Notes under the pieces: generated by a model
Told to the model about the DNA's origin: nothing
What the model saw: only the letters and a program-made list of their open reading frames with translations
Databases searched by the model: none
In this document: positions 12,792 to 22,945 of the stretch, in pieces
Layout: each line of letters starts with the position of its first letter
Position numbering within the stretch: position 1 is the stretch's first letter
NCBI RefSeq assembly: GCF_905147045.1
Contig: NC_065905.1
Span: 9,796,001 to 9,860,000, forward strand
DNA length: 64,000 nt
From: Nymphalis io
Taxonomy: Eukaryota; Arthropoda; Insecta; Lepidoptera; Nymphalidae
Reading direction: 5' to 3'
Translations under genes and position numbers: made by a program

Positions 12792-13115
12792 ATGTCTGCA
12801 GTGTCAATCAGCTTGTGTTTCGTACTATGTCTCGTTCTCATAGTACACATAGAATGTGCTGTGATTAAAATGCAAGAAATACCCATAAGTAAGGATGTTG
12901 CCATGAAAATTGTGGTGAAAGAAGACAGTGAAGGCAATTCCGTTGCCACGATAAAAATCTCAATGGATCATAAGAAAAAGAATGATAAAGAACCTAAGCT
13001 TGAGAAGTTTGTGATGCCAGCGAGCGATTTCGTGCCTGCTTTGAATGATAGACTCGGCATTTTAAATGGAAATTGTCCTCTTGGTAAAGTTAGACGTGGA
13101 CCGATTTGTGCATAA
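12792..13115 (+). CDS. Secreted cysteine-pair peptide precursor A2 (GBP/ENF-like)
   Basis: A 107-residue precursor and a close paralogue of the gene at 8760. The signal peptide is residues 1-23 (core FVLCLVLIV, end ECA) and the propeptide starts VIKMQEIPISKD. Asn-Asp-Arg (85-87) is followed by a 20-residue tail with Cys95 and Cys106 as CPLGKVRRGPIC, ending one residue after the second Cys. Relative to A1 the propeptide is five residues shorter around 68-75, and the C-terminal Met-Tyr-Pro is replaced by Ala. Leader and promoter are conserved with A1, so this is a tandem duplication about 4.0 kb apart on the same strand. No intron is evident. The cytokine-like role is inferred from architecture only. 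Confidence 0.8.
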   Translation: MSAVSISLCFVLCLVLIVHIECAVIKMQEIPISKDVAMKIVVKEDSEGNSVATIKISMDHKKKNDKEPKLEKFVMPASDFVPALNDRLGILNGNCPLGKVRRGPICA

Positions 13116-13540
13116 GATATCAGGAATTTATCAAAACAATACTTTGAATACGTTGAAGTCGTTTACAACAAGGAAATTGTTCTTATAAGCTGTGATGTAT
13201 CTAAGTAATTACTTAGTAATTAAATGTTATTTATTATGGTCGGTGTGATTGGATAAATACTGCTATTGTATATTTTATATTGGAATTTATTTTGTTGATT
13301 TTGTTTGTTGATTGTTTGCAGTTATTTGTAATGTTAATTATGTTTAAGTGAGGTTTGTTAATAGGTGCGAAAATTAAACGAATTTCTATGAAATTATAGT
13401 TTTATTTTTGATTTAAAATGTTATTGTATGAATATATAATATTTGTAAACGAGTTGATATTGTGCGATAGTGCGCTGTTTTAAATATACATAATGTAATA
13501 TTTTGTGAAATGTTTTAAATTATTATTACATAATAGTAAT
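13116..13540. other. 3' flank of peptide gene A2, otherwise nothing recognised
   Basis: AT-rich; no standard AATAAA near the stop, with ATTAAA near 13371 as a possible alternative signal. Confidence 0.4.
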
Positions 13541-13617
13541 ATTCTAGTACATTTGTCACACACGGCCATCTGATCCCAAATTAAGCTTGCATAGAGCTTG
13601 TATTATGGAAACCAAAC
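13541..13617 (-). mobile_element. SINE family B, 3' fragment
   Basis: CACACACGGCCATCTGATCCC and GAGCTTGTATTATGGAAACC match the SINE B tail read in reverse. It is directly joined to a family C copy. Confidence 0.75.
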
Positions 13618-13842
13618 AACGCAAAACAGCAATACATAGCATTGTTGCGTTCCGGTTTGAAGGATGAGTGAGCCACTGTAACTACAGGCGCAAGGGACAT
13701 AACATCTTCGTTCCCAAGATTGGTGGTGCATTGGCGATGTAAGAAATAGTTAAAACTTCTTATATCGCCTATGTCTATGGGCGGTGGTAACCACTTAACA
13801 TCAGGTAGCCCATTTGCCTGCCCGCCCACCCACAACATTTAA
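13618..13842 (+). mobile_element. SINE-like family C, 5'-truncated copy
   Basis: Runs from GCAAAACAGCAATACAT through GTTGCGTTCCGGTTTGAAGG to GCCCGCCCACCCACAACATT. It abuts a broken SINE B, so one of them inserted into or next to the other. Confidence 0.8.
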
Positions 13843-13934
13843 AAAAATCTTATTACAGTGCCTCCCGAGAATATATATAAAAAATGGCGATAATTAAGTT
13901 TTTCTTCTCAATCGATTTGTTGACTTCTTTAATA

Positions 13935-14203
13935 ATAATAATAATAATATCCTGGGACATTTTTCACACACGGCCATCTGATCCCGAATTAAGCTTGTAC
14001 AGAGCTTGTACTATGGAAACCGGACAACTGATACACTACATATGCTATTTTTCTTTTGTAAATACATACTTATATAGATAATTACACCCAGACTGAGGAC
14101 AAACAGACATGTTCATGCACACAAATATCTGTCCTGGGTGGGAATCGAACCCACAACCTTCGGCGTGAAAGGCAAGCATCCACCCACCACGCCAACATTC
14201 ATT
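13935..14203 (-). mobile_element. SINE family B, near full-length
   Basis: An ATA-repeat tail (AATAATAATAAT) and CCTGGGACATTT, then the tail block CACACACGGCCATCTG. The tRNA-like head in reverse is GGGAATCGAACCCACAACC. The 115-codon - strand ORF across it (14113-14460) is a read-through of two SINEs. Confidence 0.85.
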
Positions 14204-14379
14204 TTTCTATTTAACTGATTTCTGGGAAAGATTTTCGTAGCAAGCTTATTAAATTTTTTTTCTGGTAAATAATAAATTTTCTGGTAAGTAATATAAAAGT
14301 ATATTTTGTAAGCTGAGATGGTCCAATCATTAGTTTGAACCTTGACCACCACCAATATGGTTTGTTCAATACACATTTG

Positions 14380-14550
14380 ACATACATTAACACATGTCAT
14401 GCAGGCAGACATTGTGTGGTGTCCTTCACCGCCACGTACGAGATGAATGATTATAAGCATGAAAACTATGTGTTGCCTGCCCGGGTTTGTAACTGCAATC
14501 TTCGTTTAATATTCACGTGTTTCTAATAACTGGGCCGTCTCGGCTCATGC
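14380..14550 (-). mobile_element. SINE family A, old degraded copy
   Basis: GTCCTTCACCGCCACGTACGAG, TGCCTGCCCGGGTTTG and GGCCGTCTCGGCTC match SINE A at reduced identity. Confidence 0.65.
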
Positions 14551-14682
14551 AGTATGAACCTGCGTATCGTTCAACAGCATCTGTCACTGCTCATGACGTT
14601 AGCGATCGATCGACGCCAATGATTGGTGTGGTAGCCTTGGCTGATCAACAGATATTGGCATCATTCTACTAATAGTCTAAGA

Positions 14683-15218
14683 GCCCGCATCACTAAGCCT
14701 AGCTCGATAAGACTCCCAGATGAAATATATATAATTAGTCACGTCATTAATGGGAGAGCACGAAATGGCGATGCTGCAATGCGAAAAACCTGGACACGGT
14801 ATTGAAAAATAAAATATAAAAACAAAAACAAAAATCCGATTTCTAGTATGATAAGACTTCCAAGTTCCGTTCGCAGGTAGTAGGATTATACGAAAATGCA
14901 GTGCTGCAAGATCTCCTCATTGATCTTATCAGTGGCAGCAGCATGATACGCCTAGTACGTAGGTATCTAATATGATCGACCTCAAAAATCAAAGCTCATC
15001 TGGAAGATCATCAATTTCTGTGTAAGAAAAACCACTGCTGCATTTTCCAATTAGTGGAGAAAGTGGTTGCTGCAGCGATTGAAGGTCGCTCTCTGCGCAG
15101 CTGGATCCGACGTTTCAATTCAGTTTTGTCAGCAATCACCAGTTCCTTTCGATTTATACTGATTAAATACGCGTGCCACCATCACGTACGAATAATTTTA
15201 GGCGTCATTGATTGTTTA
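14683..15218 (+). repeat. Dispersed repeat F, copy 1
   Basis: About 535 bases matched in inverse orientation by 21636-22192. Shared words include GACTCCCAGATGA, AATTAGTCACGTCATTAATG, CGAAATGGC, CAGTGGCAGCAGCATGAT and CACCATCACGTACGAATAAT. I see no terminal inverted repeats, no clear coding, and no tRNA head. The element class is unknown. Confidence 0.7.
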
Positions 15219-15595
15219 AATAAAAGTGTAATTAGTTAAAAAATGATAAAAGCTTATAATCAAACTTAAAAAAAATACTCAAAATAAGGTAAAGGAAGTC
15301 ATGGATAAATGTATAATGTTTTTGAAGTTTTATGAAATTCAATAATATCTTTATATTTCTGGCGGCAATAATGAGTTCTACGTTGTAATGGTACGATCTT
15401 TCTTAATAAGTATATATCGTATGTCATAGATGGCGCTCCCTTTTTTTTCATGTATAACTGGCAACATTTATTAATATAAAATAAATATGTAAAGTAAATC
15501 AAAACTTCCAAGAGACTAAATAAATAAACAAGGTACTAAAACAGTTTGTCTCTATTTCTTGTAGGTTAATATTATATTATAATATATTTTTAGGA
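15219..15595. other. Intergenic, nothing recognised
   Basis: AT-rich; no gene or known repeat seen. Confidence 0.5.
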
Positions 15596-15840
15596 ATGTC
15601 TTCCGACGGGGCGTGGTCTTGCGGCGCGACTTGATCACGTGAGGATCATCATAGTGGGGACTGGCCCTGCCGAGCTCATCGGCCGGTCAGGCTGGCTATA
15701 AGACACTTAGACTCTGCTTAGACTCTCGGTTGTGGCGGATATCTCATAAATAATATTTCAGTTCAGTCTTGATTCCTTGGTTCTATTTGTGTGTGTAAAT
15801 TGTACGTGTCGGTCTACGTTTACTTTATTGTTGTATAGGT
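15596..15840 (+). other. GC-rich island with TATA-like box, possible solo LTR
   Basis: A sharp rise in GC (GACGGGGCGTGGTCTTGCGG), a TATA-like GGCTATAAGACACTT at about 15696 and an initiator-like TTCAGTTCAGTC at about 15758 recall an insect LTR-retrotransposon LTR. No TG/CA boundaries or target duplication could be fixed, so this is tentative. Confidence 0.3.
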
Positions 15841-15912
15841 ATTTTGATTTATCTCTTTTAAAAAAACCTATTTCTCTTTTGATTTCTAATAATATAATAT
15901 TAATGCTTACTT

Positions 15913-16132
15913 GCCGAGATGGCCTAGTGGTAAGAACGCGTGAATCTTAACCGATGATCGTGGGTTCAAACCCGGGCAAGCACCACTGAATTTTCATTTC
16001 ATTGAAATTCTGCCACATGTGTATTCTGCCAACCCGCATTGGAGCAGCGTGGTGGAATAAGCTTCAAAACCTTCTACTCAAAAGGGAGAGGAGGCCTTAG
16101 CCCAGCAGTGGGTCATTAACAGGCTGTTACTG
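15913..16132 (+). mobile_element. SINE family A with a 12-bp target-site duplication
   Basis: Flanked by TAATGCTTACTT at 15901-15912 and 16133-16144. The copy has an internal deletion between CATTTC and ATTGAAATTCTGCC. Box B is GGTTCAAACCC. Confidence 0.9.
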
Positions 16133-16144
16133 TAATGCTTACTT

Positions 16145-16619
16145 AGATTAATGCAAATATTTGAAATTGTAAAGAAAACTATCTTTACGGATATTTTTCA
16201 TGAATTCATTTTGGTTTTTGATTCTCAGTGTTTCGATCTTCCAATATTGATTGTTCTAAGTTATCGTTTAAATTATTTTATTTAATAAATGTCTAAAACA
16301 CGGAATATATAAAATACTTATTGGAAAATATTTAACCATTATTAATAGCTTTTAATACTTAATTTATAGTAGACTGTTTTGATTGTTAGAAACTTTAAAA
16401 TTTTATTGTTTAATATGTAGTTAAAATATTTAATTTACTGTGACAATATTCAAACTAAAATTTTGTTAGAATTTATATGAATTTGATATAATATCATGAA
16501 TTCTGAATCAAATTTAATTATTTTATGCAATGAGTAAAACTTAATTCCATTTGAAAACTGTTAGCAGTGCTTTTGGTGAACAGAGTTAAAATAATGGTTG
16601 CTTAAATTTATTTTTATAG
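16145..16619. other. AT-rich flank; Helitron-like fragment near 16525-16600
   Basis: The segment at 16525-16600 (GAGTAAAACTTAATTCCATT, CTGTTAGCAGTGC) matches the interior of the Helitron at about 32627-32690. The remainder has no recognised feature. Confidence 0.45.
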
Positions 16620-16914
16620 TACGGTTCTTTTTTTCTTTTTTCGCTGGAAAAACGCATTACGCGTTTCCCCCACGGGAACAGTGGGGGGGGGGGGGGGGGT
16701 ATGTGGGGCTCGCCGATGTCCGAGGCGCCGAGTGCGCCCCGAACAACGGAATACCCACTAAAAAACCAGTGGTACCCTTTCCGTCATAACGAGGAGCGCC
16801 ACGGGATCGCTTGCGCATGCTACCGCGACGCTCTGACGGGTGGCCTGCGTATGCAGGCCTCCATTCTCTATGGGGATTACCAGGGTACTGAGTACCCCCT
16901 AGTCCCAGCGACGC

Positions 16915-17282
16915 CTATTGCGGCGGAGGGAGAAGGTGCGCATAGCGCCTCATTCTTCTCCCCAATCTTCTTCGGCGGAGCAGGTTTGCAGTGGCGTCCT
17001 CTTCCCGCTCCCGCTCAGCGGCATCCTTCTGCGACATTACATTTTCACAGAAGGAGACCATTTCCGACCAACGCTCATCGCTTTCGAGCATCGCGTTGAT
17101 GATGCTCGGCAAGGAGAGGTCTCCGCCGACAACTGCCGTCAGAGAAAGCCTCTGGGGCCCCCACGCGGCACACTCCGTCAGGGTCTGTTGCGCCGTGTCG
17201 GTCGGCGCACCAAACTCGTGGCAGGAAGGTGACATTTCCCGCCGTGCTATCTTGTGCAGGTACTTACCGAAGCAGCCGTGTC
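16915..17282 (-). pseudogene. R1-clade LINE ORF2 C-terminal fragment (zinc-finger end)
   Basis: From GHGCFGKYLHKIARRE through the finger-like SPSCHEFG, DTAQQTL and ECAAW segment to a charged Arg-rich end. This is the usual C-terminus of R1-clade ORF2. It is separated from the RT part by a deletion whose junction carries a 13-base inverted repeat. Confidence 0.8.
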
Positions 17283-17296
17283 CGGTAAGTACCTGC
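17256..17296. repeat. 13-bp perfect inverted repeat at the R1 deletion junction
   Basis: GCAGGTACTTACC (17256-17268) and GGTAAGTACCTGC (17284-17296) pair perfectly around a 15-base loop. The 17256-17268 arm is native coding sequence (GKYLH on the - strand). The other arm is its inverted copy, placed exactly where the deletion joins. Confidence 0.9.
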
Positions 17297-17302
17297 GTTA
17301 AC

Positions 17303-19408
17303 CTAAACGAGAGCGTGCCTCCTCCCTTCCATTCGGTCCACGGTCAAAGTTGTTCCAACTTCAGCCAGGCGGGCCGCCTCCCCAAAGTCCCGTCCCGTCG
17401 CGGTAATGAGGGTGTCGTCCGCGTAACAGAACACCCCGATACCGGGAAGGACGGGTGCCTTCAGAAGCCAATCAAAACCGACGTTCCACAGAATTGGGCC
17501 GAGGACCGACCCCTGTGGAACGCCGCAGCCTACCCGACGCCGGACCAACTTCCCGTCGCCTCCTGCCCATACGACCTCCCTGTCCTGGAGGTACGCCTCC
17601 AACAGTCTCCTCAGATAGATCGGCACCCCTTGGTATCGGAGTGCCTCCCTGATCGTCTCGAATGGGAGACTGTTAAAGGCGTTTGCAACGTCTAACGACA
17701 CCGCCAGGACCACTTGCCCCTGGGTCACTGCTTCCGTGGTCCGAGTCTTCAGGGCGTTCAAGGCGTCGATCGTTGAACGGCCCGCCCTCAACCCGAACTG
17801 AGCCTCCGAGAGACCCGGACCGGCCTGGTCGAGGTGTTGAACGAGACGAGCTGTGAGAATCTTCTCAAACAATTTGCCCGTCTCGTTCAGCAGCACTATC
17901 GGCCTATATGCCGAAGAGGAGCCCGGTGCCCGCCTCTCCTTTGGCAAGAGCACCAACTTCCCTTGCTTCCAAGGCTTCGGAAACTGCCCGCTGCGCCGAC
18001 ATTCGTTGAACAGCTCCCGAAGCCTTGTACCTAGGTATTTCAGGGCATCGCACAGAACACGCCCTGGAACACCGTCCGGACCCGGCGCCGTGTTTTTGGT
18101 CCTCAAGCGGCCGAGGGCTATCTCCATTTCTCGCTCCGTGATCAATGGTGGAGCCACTAGGTCTTCTATTACAGAGCGAGGGGCCATCTGTGGAGGGACA
18201 AACTCGCCTGGGTGGGGAAACAGTTCCCCGACCAGGCGCAGATCGAGCTCCGGCGGCAGCGTCTCCGTCACGGGGGTAGTTTGGGTGCGGAATTTTCCGC
18301 GAACCCCTCGATATGCTCGCCCCCATGGGTTTCGGTTGAGGCTTACCAGCAGCTCTTCCCTCGCCTTCTCTTTGGTCCGACTTATTGCCAGCTGCAGGTC
18401 CTTTTTTAGCTGGCGGTAAGCGGCCAAAAGCTGTCCCTCCAGGTCTACATCGAGGCCGTTGCGTCTTCGACAGCGGACGTAGGCCCGCCGCGCCCGATTG
18501 CACGTCGCCCGAAGCTCGGCTATTTCGGGCGACCACCAGTACACATGCCGGCGCTGGGCTCTGCGACGGGTTCTCGGCATGGCCGCATCGCAGACCTCTT
18601 TGAGTGCATGGCTAATGCGGCCCGCCAGCTCTTCCACGCTGGCACCCTCCCTCCGTCCCGCGGAACCCCACCGTTGCACAATGGCGGCCTTCTTGACTAG
18701 CTCGCAGTCTAACTGGCCAAGAGACCACCTCGGCAAAGTGGTCGGCACCCTCTGGGGTTCCACTAGCCTGCGAGAGGTAGAGATCTCGAATCGGATGTAA
18801 CGGTGGTCCGACAGAGTCTCCACCTCTTCCTCTACCCTCCATTCCGACACTCTGCGTGCTACGACAGGTGTGGCGAAGGAGACGTCCACCACGGACCCCC
18901 CGTTATGGCGCACGCAGGTGTGAACCTGCCCCTTGTTCAGTAGGGATAGGCCGGAGAGTAGTGTCCACACTTGGACAGCCCTTCCTTGCAGTTTCGTGGC
19001 GAGGTTGCCCCAGGCGCGTAACTTCGCGTTTAAGTCGCCGAGAACCAGAATAGGTTTCATCGACTGTCTGGCCACCGCAGCTCTGAGCGATCCAAGATAT
19101 GTCTCGAACTCTACCAAGCTGCGGTTAGGGGAGAAGTACGTTCCCACAACTACGTACTCTCCCCACTCCGCCACTACGTAGCCCGAGCCCCTCTCAATGA
19201 GTGAGAGGGGAGGACCTGTTCCGTTGCGAGTGAGGACCGCCACAGTGTCGTCCAAGTCGCCTGCCCAATGAGGTAGGGGAGGGACGTAGTAGGGCTCGCA
19301 GGCCACAGCCAGGTCGATCTCCCACTCCGCCATGGACTGCAGCAGTAGGTCTTGAGCCCCGGCGCAGTGGTTTAGGTTCATCTGAAGGAAGCTGAGTTCT
19401 GCTCTCAT
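17303..19408 (-). pseudogene. R1-clade LINE ORF2, endonuclease plus truncated reverse transcriptase
   Basis: A 701-residue frame. Residues 1-225 are an APE-type endonuclease with the LGDLNAK and LSDHR motifs. The reverse transcriptase follows: YRPIVLLNETGKLFEKIL, motif A SLDVANAFNSL, GVPQGSVLGPIL, and the catalytic CYADDTLIT. About 35 residues after YADD the frame runs into unrelated sequence (after LTVDR) and stops. Thumb and linker are missing; the family usually continues for several hundred more residues to a CCHC-type finger, and that finger survives separately at 16915-17282. The copy therefore cannot encode complete ORF2. Confidence 0.85.
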
Positions 19409-20628
19409 GACGACATTGCAGCTTCCTCCTCGGCCTGGTTCCGTCCGACATTGGTGGTGGTCTGTGTGCCTAAGACCACCTTACCCTTCGTGATGGGTGG
19501 GATGCACTCCCTCGACCCCATCATGTGCCCGGAGGGCTTTCCTGCGTCCGCGCACACTGCGCAGCGCAGCTTCCCCGTGCAACCCGCCGATTTGTGGCCA
19601 TCGACGCCGCACCGGAAGCAAAGTCCCGCACGTTCAGCCCTAGATGGGCAGAGTGCCTTGTTGTGGCCAAGACCCATGCACTTGAAGCAGCGCAAAGGAC
19701 GCTGCTCCAAAACGTGTACCCTGGCTGAACTCCATCCAACCAGAAGACGACCGCTGTCAGACAGATTTTTCGCCACCGCTATCGGACATGTCACACGAGC
19801 CATACCCATGTATCCGGGTCCGCGTGACATCTCTCCGCAGCTAATCGCCTCAACGGGGCAACTCCCCTCACGAGCGACAGCGGCGATTAACTTTTCCTTA
19901 GTGACGGAGTCGTCTAGGCCCGTTACCCTTAAGTCCACCTTCATTGTGGGGCGGACAACGTTAGCCACCCCATTCAAAACAGTGCGGAGCTTCTCGGCAA
20001 GCTTTTCTGCTTGGTCCGACTGCGCCCTAGGCAGCTCCAGGACTCTGGCACCCGTCGCAGAACGACGGACTTTAAGTCCGCCACAGATACCGAGGTCCTG
20101 AAGCTTTACACCCTGCTCGGCTCGCTCCAGGACGTGGGCGTACGTGACACCCTTTACTTGCGCCTCCGGCTGCAATGTTACGATCACTGCAGCCGTGCGA
20201 GGGGTAGCCAACTTCGGTTTCGGAGCTTGAGGTGCTATTGGCTCCATTGACGCAGCTGTAGTGGGTACAAAAGCTGTGGGGGAAGGTTTCTTTCCCTTCC
20301 TCCCTTTCTTTACTACGGTGGACCAGGACGACTCCTGGGCCTCCCGTGACTGAGACTCCGGCGCGGTCGAGGCGACAGAGGGACCAACTATCGGTGTTGG
20401 TGGTACGGCTGGAGCCACCGGCTTCCGCACAGGTGCGGCCACTCGCTTGGGTGTGGGTGATACAAAAGGCGGTGAAGCCGTTTGGGCCGCCTGGGAATAG
20501 GTCGGACCGTTTGGCTGCATCAACTCCCGCCTCTTGTCCGCCGCTAAGGGGGGGCGATGCTCCTTGATGGGAAGGAGGCGCTCCTCGATGCCGTTCAAGC
20601 GGGCGTTTATTGCGCCGACCGCAGACAT
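19405..20628 (-). CDS. R1-clade LINE ORF1 (Gag-like, zinc knuckles)
   Basis: A 407-residue open frame from the first ATG after the TA tract. The N-terminal half is rich in Pro, Ala and Thr. The C-terminal third carries two perfect C-x2-C-x4-H-x4-C knuckles (CFKCMGLGHNKALC and CFRCGVDGHKSAGC) and a third related C/H cluster (CAVCADAGKPSGH). This is the RNA-binding Gag-like protein of R1-type LINEs, thought to form the ribonucleoprotein and direct it to target DNA. It is shorter than usual for the clade, consistent with 5' truncation, so the true start may be lost. Its stop overlaps the ORF2 start as ATGA, suggesting translation of ORF2 by termination-reinitiation. Confidence 0.85.
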   Translation of the reverse strand: MSAVGAINARLNGIEERLLPIKEHRPPLAADKRRELMQPNGPTYSQAAQTASPPFVSPTPKRVAAPVRKPVAPAVPPTPIVGPSVASTAPESQSREAQESSWSTVVKKGRKGKKPSPTAFVPTTAASMEPIAPQAPKPKLATPRTAAVIVTLQPEAQVKGVTYAHVLERAEQGVKLQDLGICGGLKVRRSATGARVLELPRAQSDQAEKLAEKLRTVLNGVANVVRPTMKVDLRVTGLDDSVTKEKLIAAVAREGSCPVEAISCGEMSRGPGYMGMARVTCPIAVAKNLSDSGRLLVGWSSARVHVLEQRPLRCFKCMGLGHNKALCPSRAERAGLCFRCGVDGHKSAGCTGKLRCAVCADAGKPSGHMMGSRECIPPITKGKVVLGTQTTTNVGRNQAEEEAAMSS

Positions 20629-20726
20629 TATATATATATATATATATTACGGTTCTGTGTAATTGTAAAAAAAAAAAAAATATATTTTTTTATATATGTA
20701 ACGTAGTTGACGTATCTAAGAAACGT

Positions 20727-20920
20727 ACGAAACTGGAACGAACTGGACGAAGATCTGGAATACCCTCCCAACCTCCGTTTTCCCCACCACCTACAATATG
20801 GGTACCTTCAAGTCTAGAGTGAATAGGCATCTTCTAGGCAAGCGCGCTCCATCTTAGACACGATGATACACATCACTTTCCATCAGGTGTGAAACAGGTA
20901 AATTTGAATAAATTATTATT
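20727..20920 (+). mobile_element. LINE 3' end fragment
   Basis: The + frame begins with TGGAACGAACTGGACGAAG (a WNEL block) and continues with CTCCCAACC, TACCTTCAAGTCTAGAGTG and CATCTTCTAGGCAAGC. This matches the usual end of LINE ORF2 (W-N-x-L-P, F-K-x-R-V-x-R-H-L-L-G). Terminal TTTCCATCAGG resembles other LINE ends here. Dead. Confidence 0.6.
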
Positions 20921-21635
20921 TTCCTAAAAAATGTTAAGCGAATTTGATAAATTTAGATCGTTTCTTAATATTTGATTAGAGAGAATTGTTGAAACACGTT
21001 TTGGGTTGATAAAATATCGCTAATAACTTCGTTCCTGACGGGGGTCCCCCGACCGCACAATTTTTAATAAATAAATTAAATAATAAATTAATTTTAAAAA
21101 AGTACTAATTATCATTGTTTTAATGGATAAGATTCTTATAATTATTACAAAGTTCCGGATTTTTCAACAGTTTTTTGGATATTTATCATTTCTCTTGACA
21201 TGTACGAATCTCTTCAGCTTTATTTTTTTTAACAAAGCGTGACATGTATTTATCACCATCGTTTAAACGAATGGAAGGTGCTGTATCCGAAACATGAATA
21301 GTTGCTAAGAACAAAGAAGTAGTTTACAGGAAGAATAAGAATTAGTTTACAGATAGAAAAATAATTACTAGATAGTACGAATTTTAAATTAATATTAAAT
21401 GCTCAAGGCGAGCAAATTGTTAAGCTCATAGGAATAATATAAGAATTTTTAATCACGAATGATATTGTTGTTAGTAGTGTTTTTAGACTCCATGTTATTG
21501 ACACGTCATGTTGTACTTGTGAAATAAAATTTATATTGATAAAATAATCAAATTATTTCCAAATTTCAATACCATTCCACGTTGTGTGGTATAAGGACTT
21601 TTTATATGAATTAACCTTTCAGAATAATTTGCTTA
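20921..21635. other. AT-rich intergenic stretch, nothing recognised
   Basis: No gene or known repeat seen. Confidence 0.5.
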
Positions 21636-22192
21636 ATCAATTAACGACACGTAAAATTATTCGTACGTGATGGTGGCAAGCGGAATACGCTTGCCACCAT
21701 TACGTACATCAGTACAAATCGAAAGGAACCGAGTGATTAATGTGATTGCTGACAAAACTGAATTGAAACGCCGAATCCAGCTTCGCAGAGGGCGACCTTC
21801 AATCGCTACAGCAAACTTTCTCCATTGTTTGGAAAATGCATTAGTCGTTTTTCTTACACAGAAATTGACGATCTTTTAGATGAGTTTTGATTTTTAGGAG
21901 GTTGATCATACTAGATACCTAGATACGATTCGTCGCTTATCATGCTGCTGTCACTGATAAGGCTTTCAGCACTGCATTTTCGTGTAGTCCTATCCCTCCC
22001 CTGTTTCGAGTAACGAATAAAACTTAGGATCATACTAGAAATGGGATTTTTTTTTATATATATTTTTAATAGCGTGTCCAGGTTTTTCAACATTGCCATT
22101 TCGTGTTCCCCATTAATGACGTGACTAATTATATATATGTCATCTGGGAGTTATCAAACTAGGTTTAGTGTCGTGGGCTCCAGTACTATAAT
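21636..22192 (-). repeat. Dispersed repeat F, copy 2 (inverted relative to copy 1)
   Basis: Inverse of 14683-15218 along its length. It differs by a local inverted duplication near one end that forms a large hairpin at 21663-21707. The 70-codon ORF at 21667-21879 lies in it and is not supported as a gene. Confidence 0.7.
21663..21707. repeat. 20-bp near-perfect inverted repeat with 5-base loop
   Basis: GTACGTGATGGTGGCAAGCG and CGCTTGCCACCATTACGTAC pair at 19 of 20 positions around GAATA. Copy 1 of repeat F has only one arm. Confidence 0.95.
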
Positions 22193-22539
22193 GTTTAATG
22201 GTTACGATACATTCTCGATTCTATTCCGATCCAACTTCGACTAAACCGCAACTGGATTGCCGTGGTAATAGAATATTAAAACAAGAAACGATAACGTTTC
22301 GATTCGATTGCGATAAAGTGAAAATTTGTTAGTAGAAATGTTATCGGTACTCAGGATTGCCAAAAATGTGTCGCTGATTTGATATATATTATGAGCTGTC
22401 TATCAACGTCGAATGTCCCAACATACCATCTATCGATGACGTCGAACGACGATAGATCAATTACATGGAATCGGTTTGGTAGGCTAGAATTTAAATAATC
22501 ATATTTAACTAGAACCCTTATTATTAGCAAGCTATACTA

Positions 22540-22945
22540 AACTTTATAATGTAAGCAATATCTCCTTTTACATTAAAAAAAATTATAACAAATTACAACC
22601 TACTATAAAAAATGTAAGCTCAATTAACGAGTTCAAAAATATTTTGGAAAATTAATACTGATGACATAAGAAACTTACGTGATATCTCGTTAGCTGAGTA
22701 CCTACCTATGTGGCGACCATTATTATATTTAACTTTATGTCATGTTGTTCTAATGTAAGTTCGTATTTTTTGAGAATAAAGATTCTTTGAACATAAAATC
22801 AAAAATATATATTAAATATAGAAGCGTTACACTTACTTATTGATTATCATAAATCTACCACCGGAGAAGAAATAAGCACCTCTGACCTGTGAAGAACCGG
22901 CGAAAGAAACTCGGCGGGATTTTTTTTTATGCCTCATATTTTACA
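22540..22945 (+). mobile_element. Two LINE 3' end fragments (family E and another)
   Basis: 22540-22795 matches 49100-49375: AAATGTAAGCTCAATTAAC, TTTCGTTAGC/CTCGTTAGC, GCGACCATTA and AATAAAGATTCTTTG. 22800-22945 has the common lepidopteran LINE ending (AAGAACCGGCGAAAGAAACT, GGCGGGATTTTTTTT). Confidence 0.6.

Larger units (their letters stand above)
16629..20647 (-). mobile_element. R1-clade non-LTR retrotransposon, internally deleted
   Basis: A two-ORF LINE on the - strand, flanked by a perfect 9-bp duplication TACGGTTCT (16620-16628 and 20648-20656). An A-rich tail abuts the duplication at the 3' end. Gag-like ORF1 (19405-20628) and endonuclease/RT ORF2 (17303-19408) are followed by a deletion and then the zinc-finger C-terminus (16915-17282). 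A (TA)n tract of about 20 bases separates ORF1 from the duplication, so the 5' end is truncated. The 3' UTR holds an 18-base C tract (G on +, about 16682-16699). GC content is far above the flanks. Not intact, hence not autonomous. Confidence 0.9.

Noticed and set aside
14113..14460. 115-codon ORF on the - strand
   Set aside because: It runs across two adjacent SINE fragments and has no domain; read-through artefact.
16991..17695. 234-codon + strand ORF and other long GC-rich frames over 16.7-20.5 kb
   Set aside because: Shadows of the R1 ORFs on the opposite strand; GC-rich sequence has few stops by chance.
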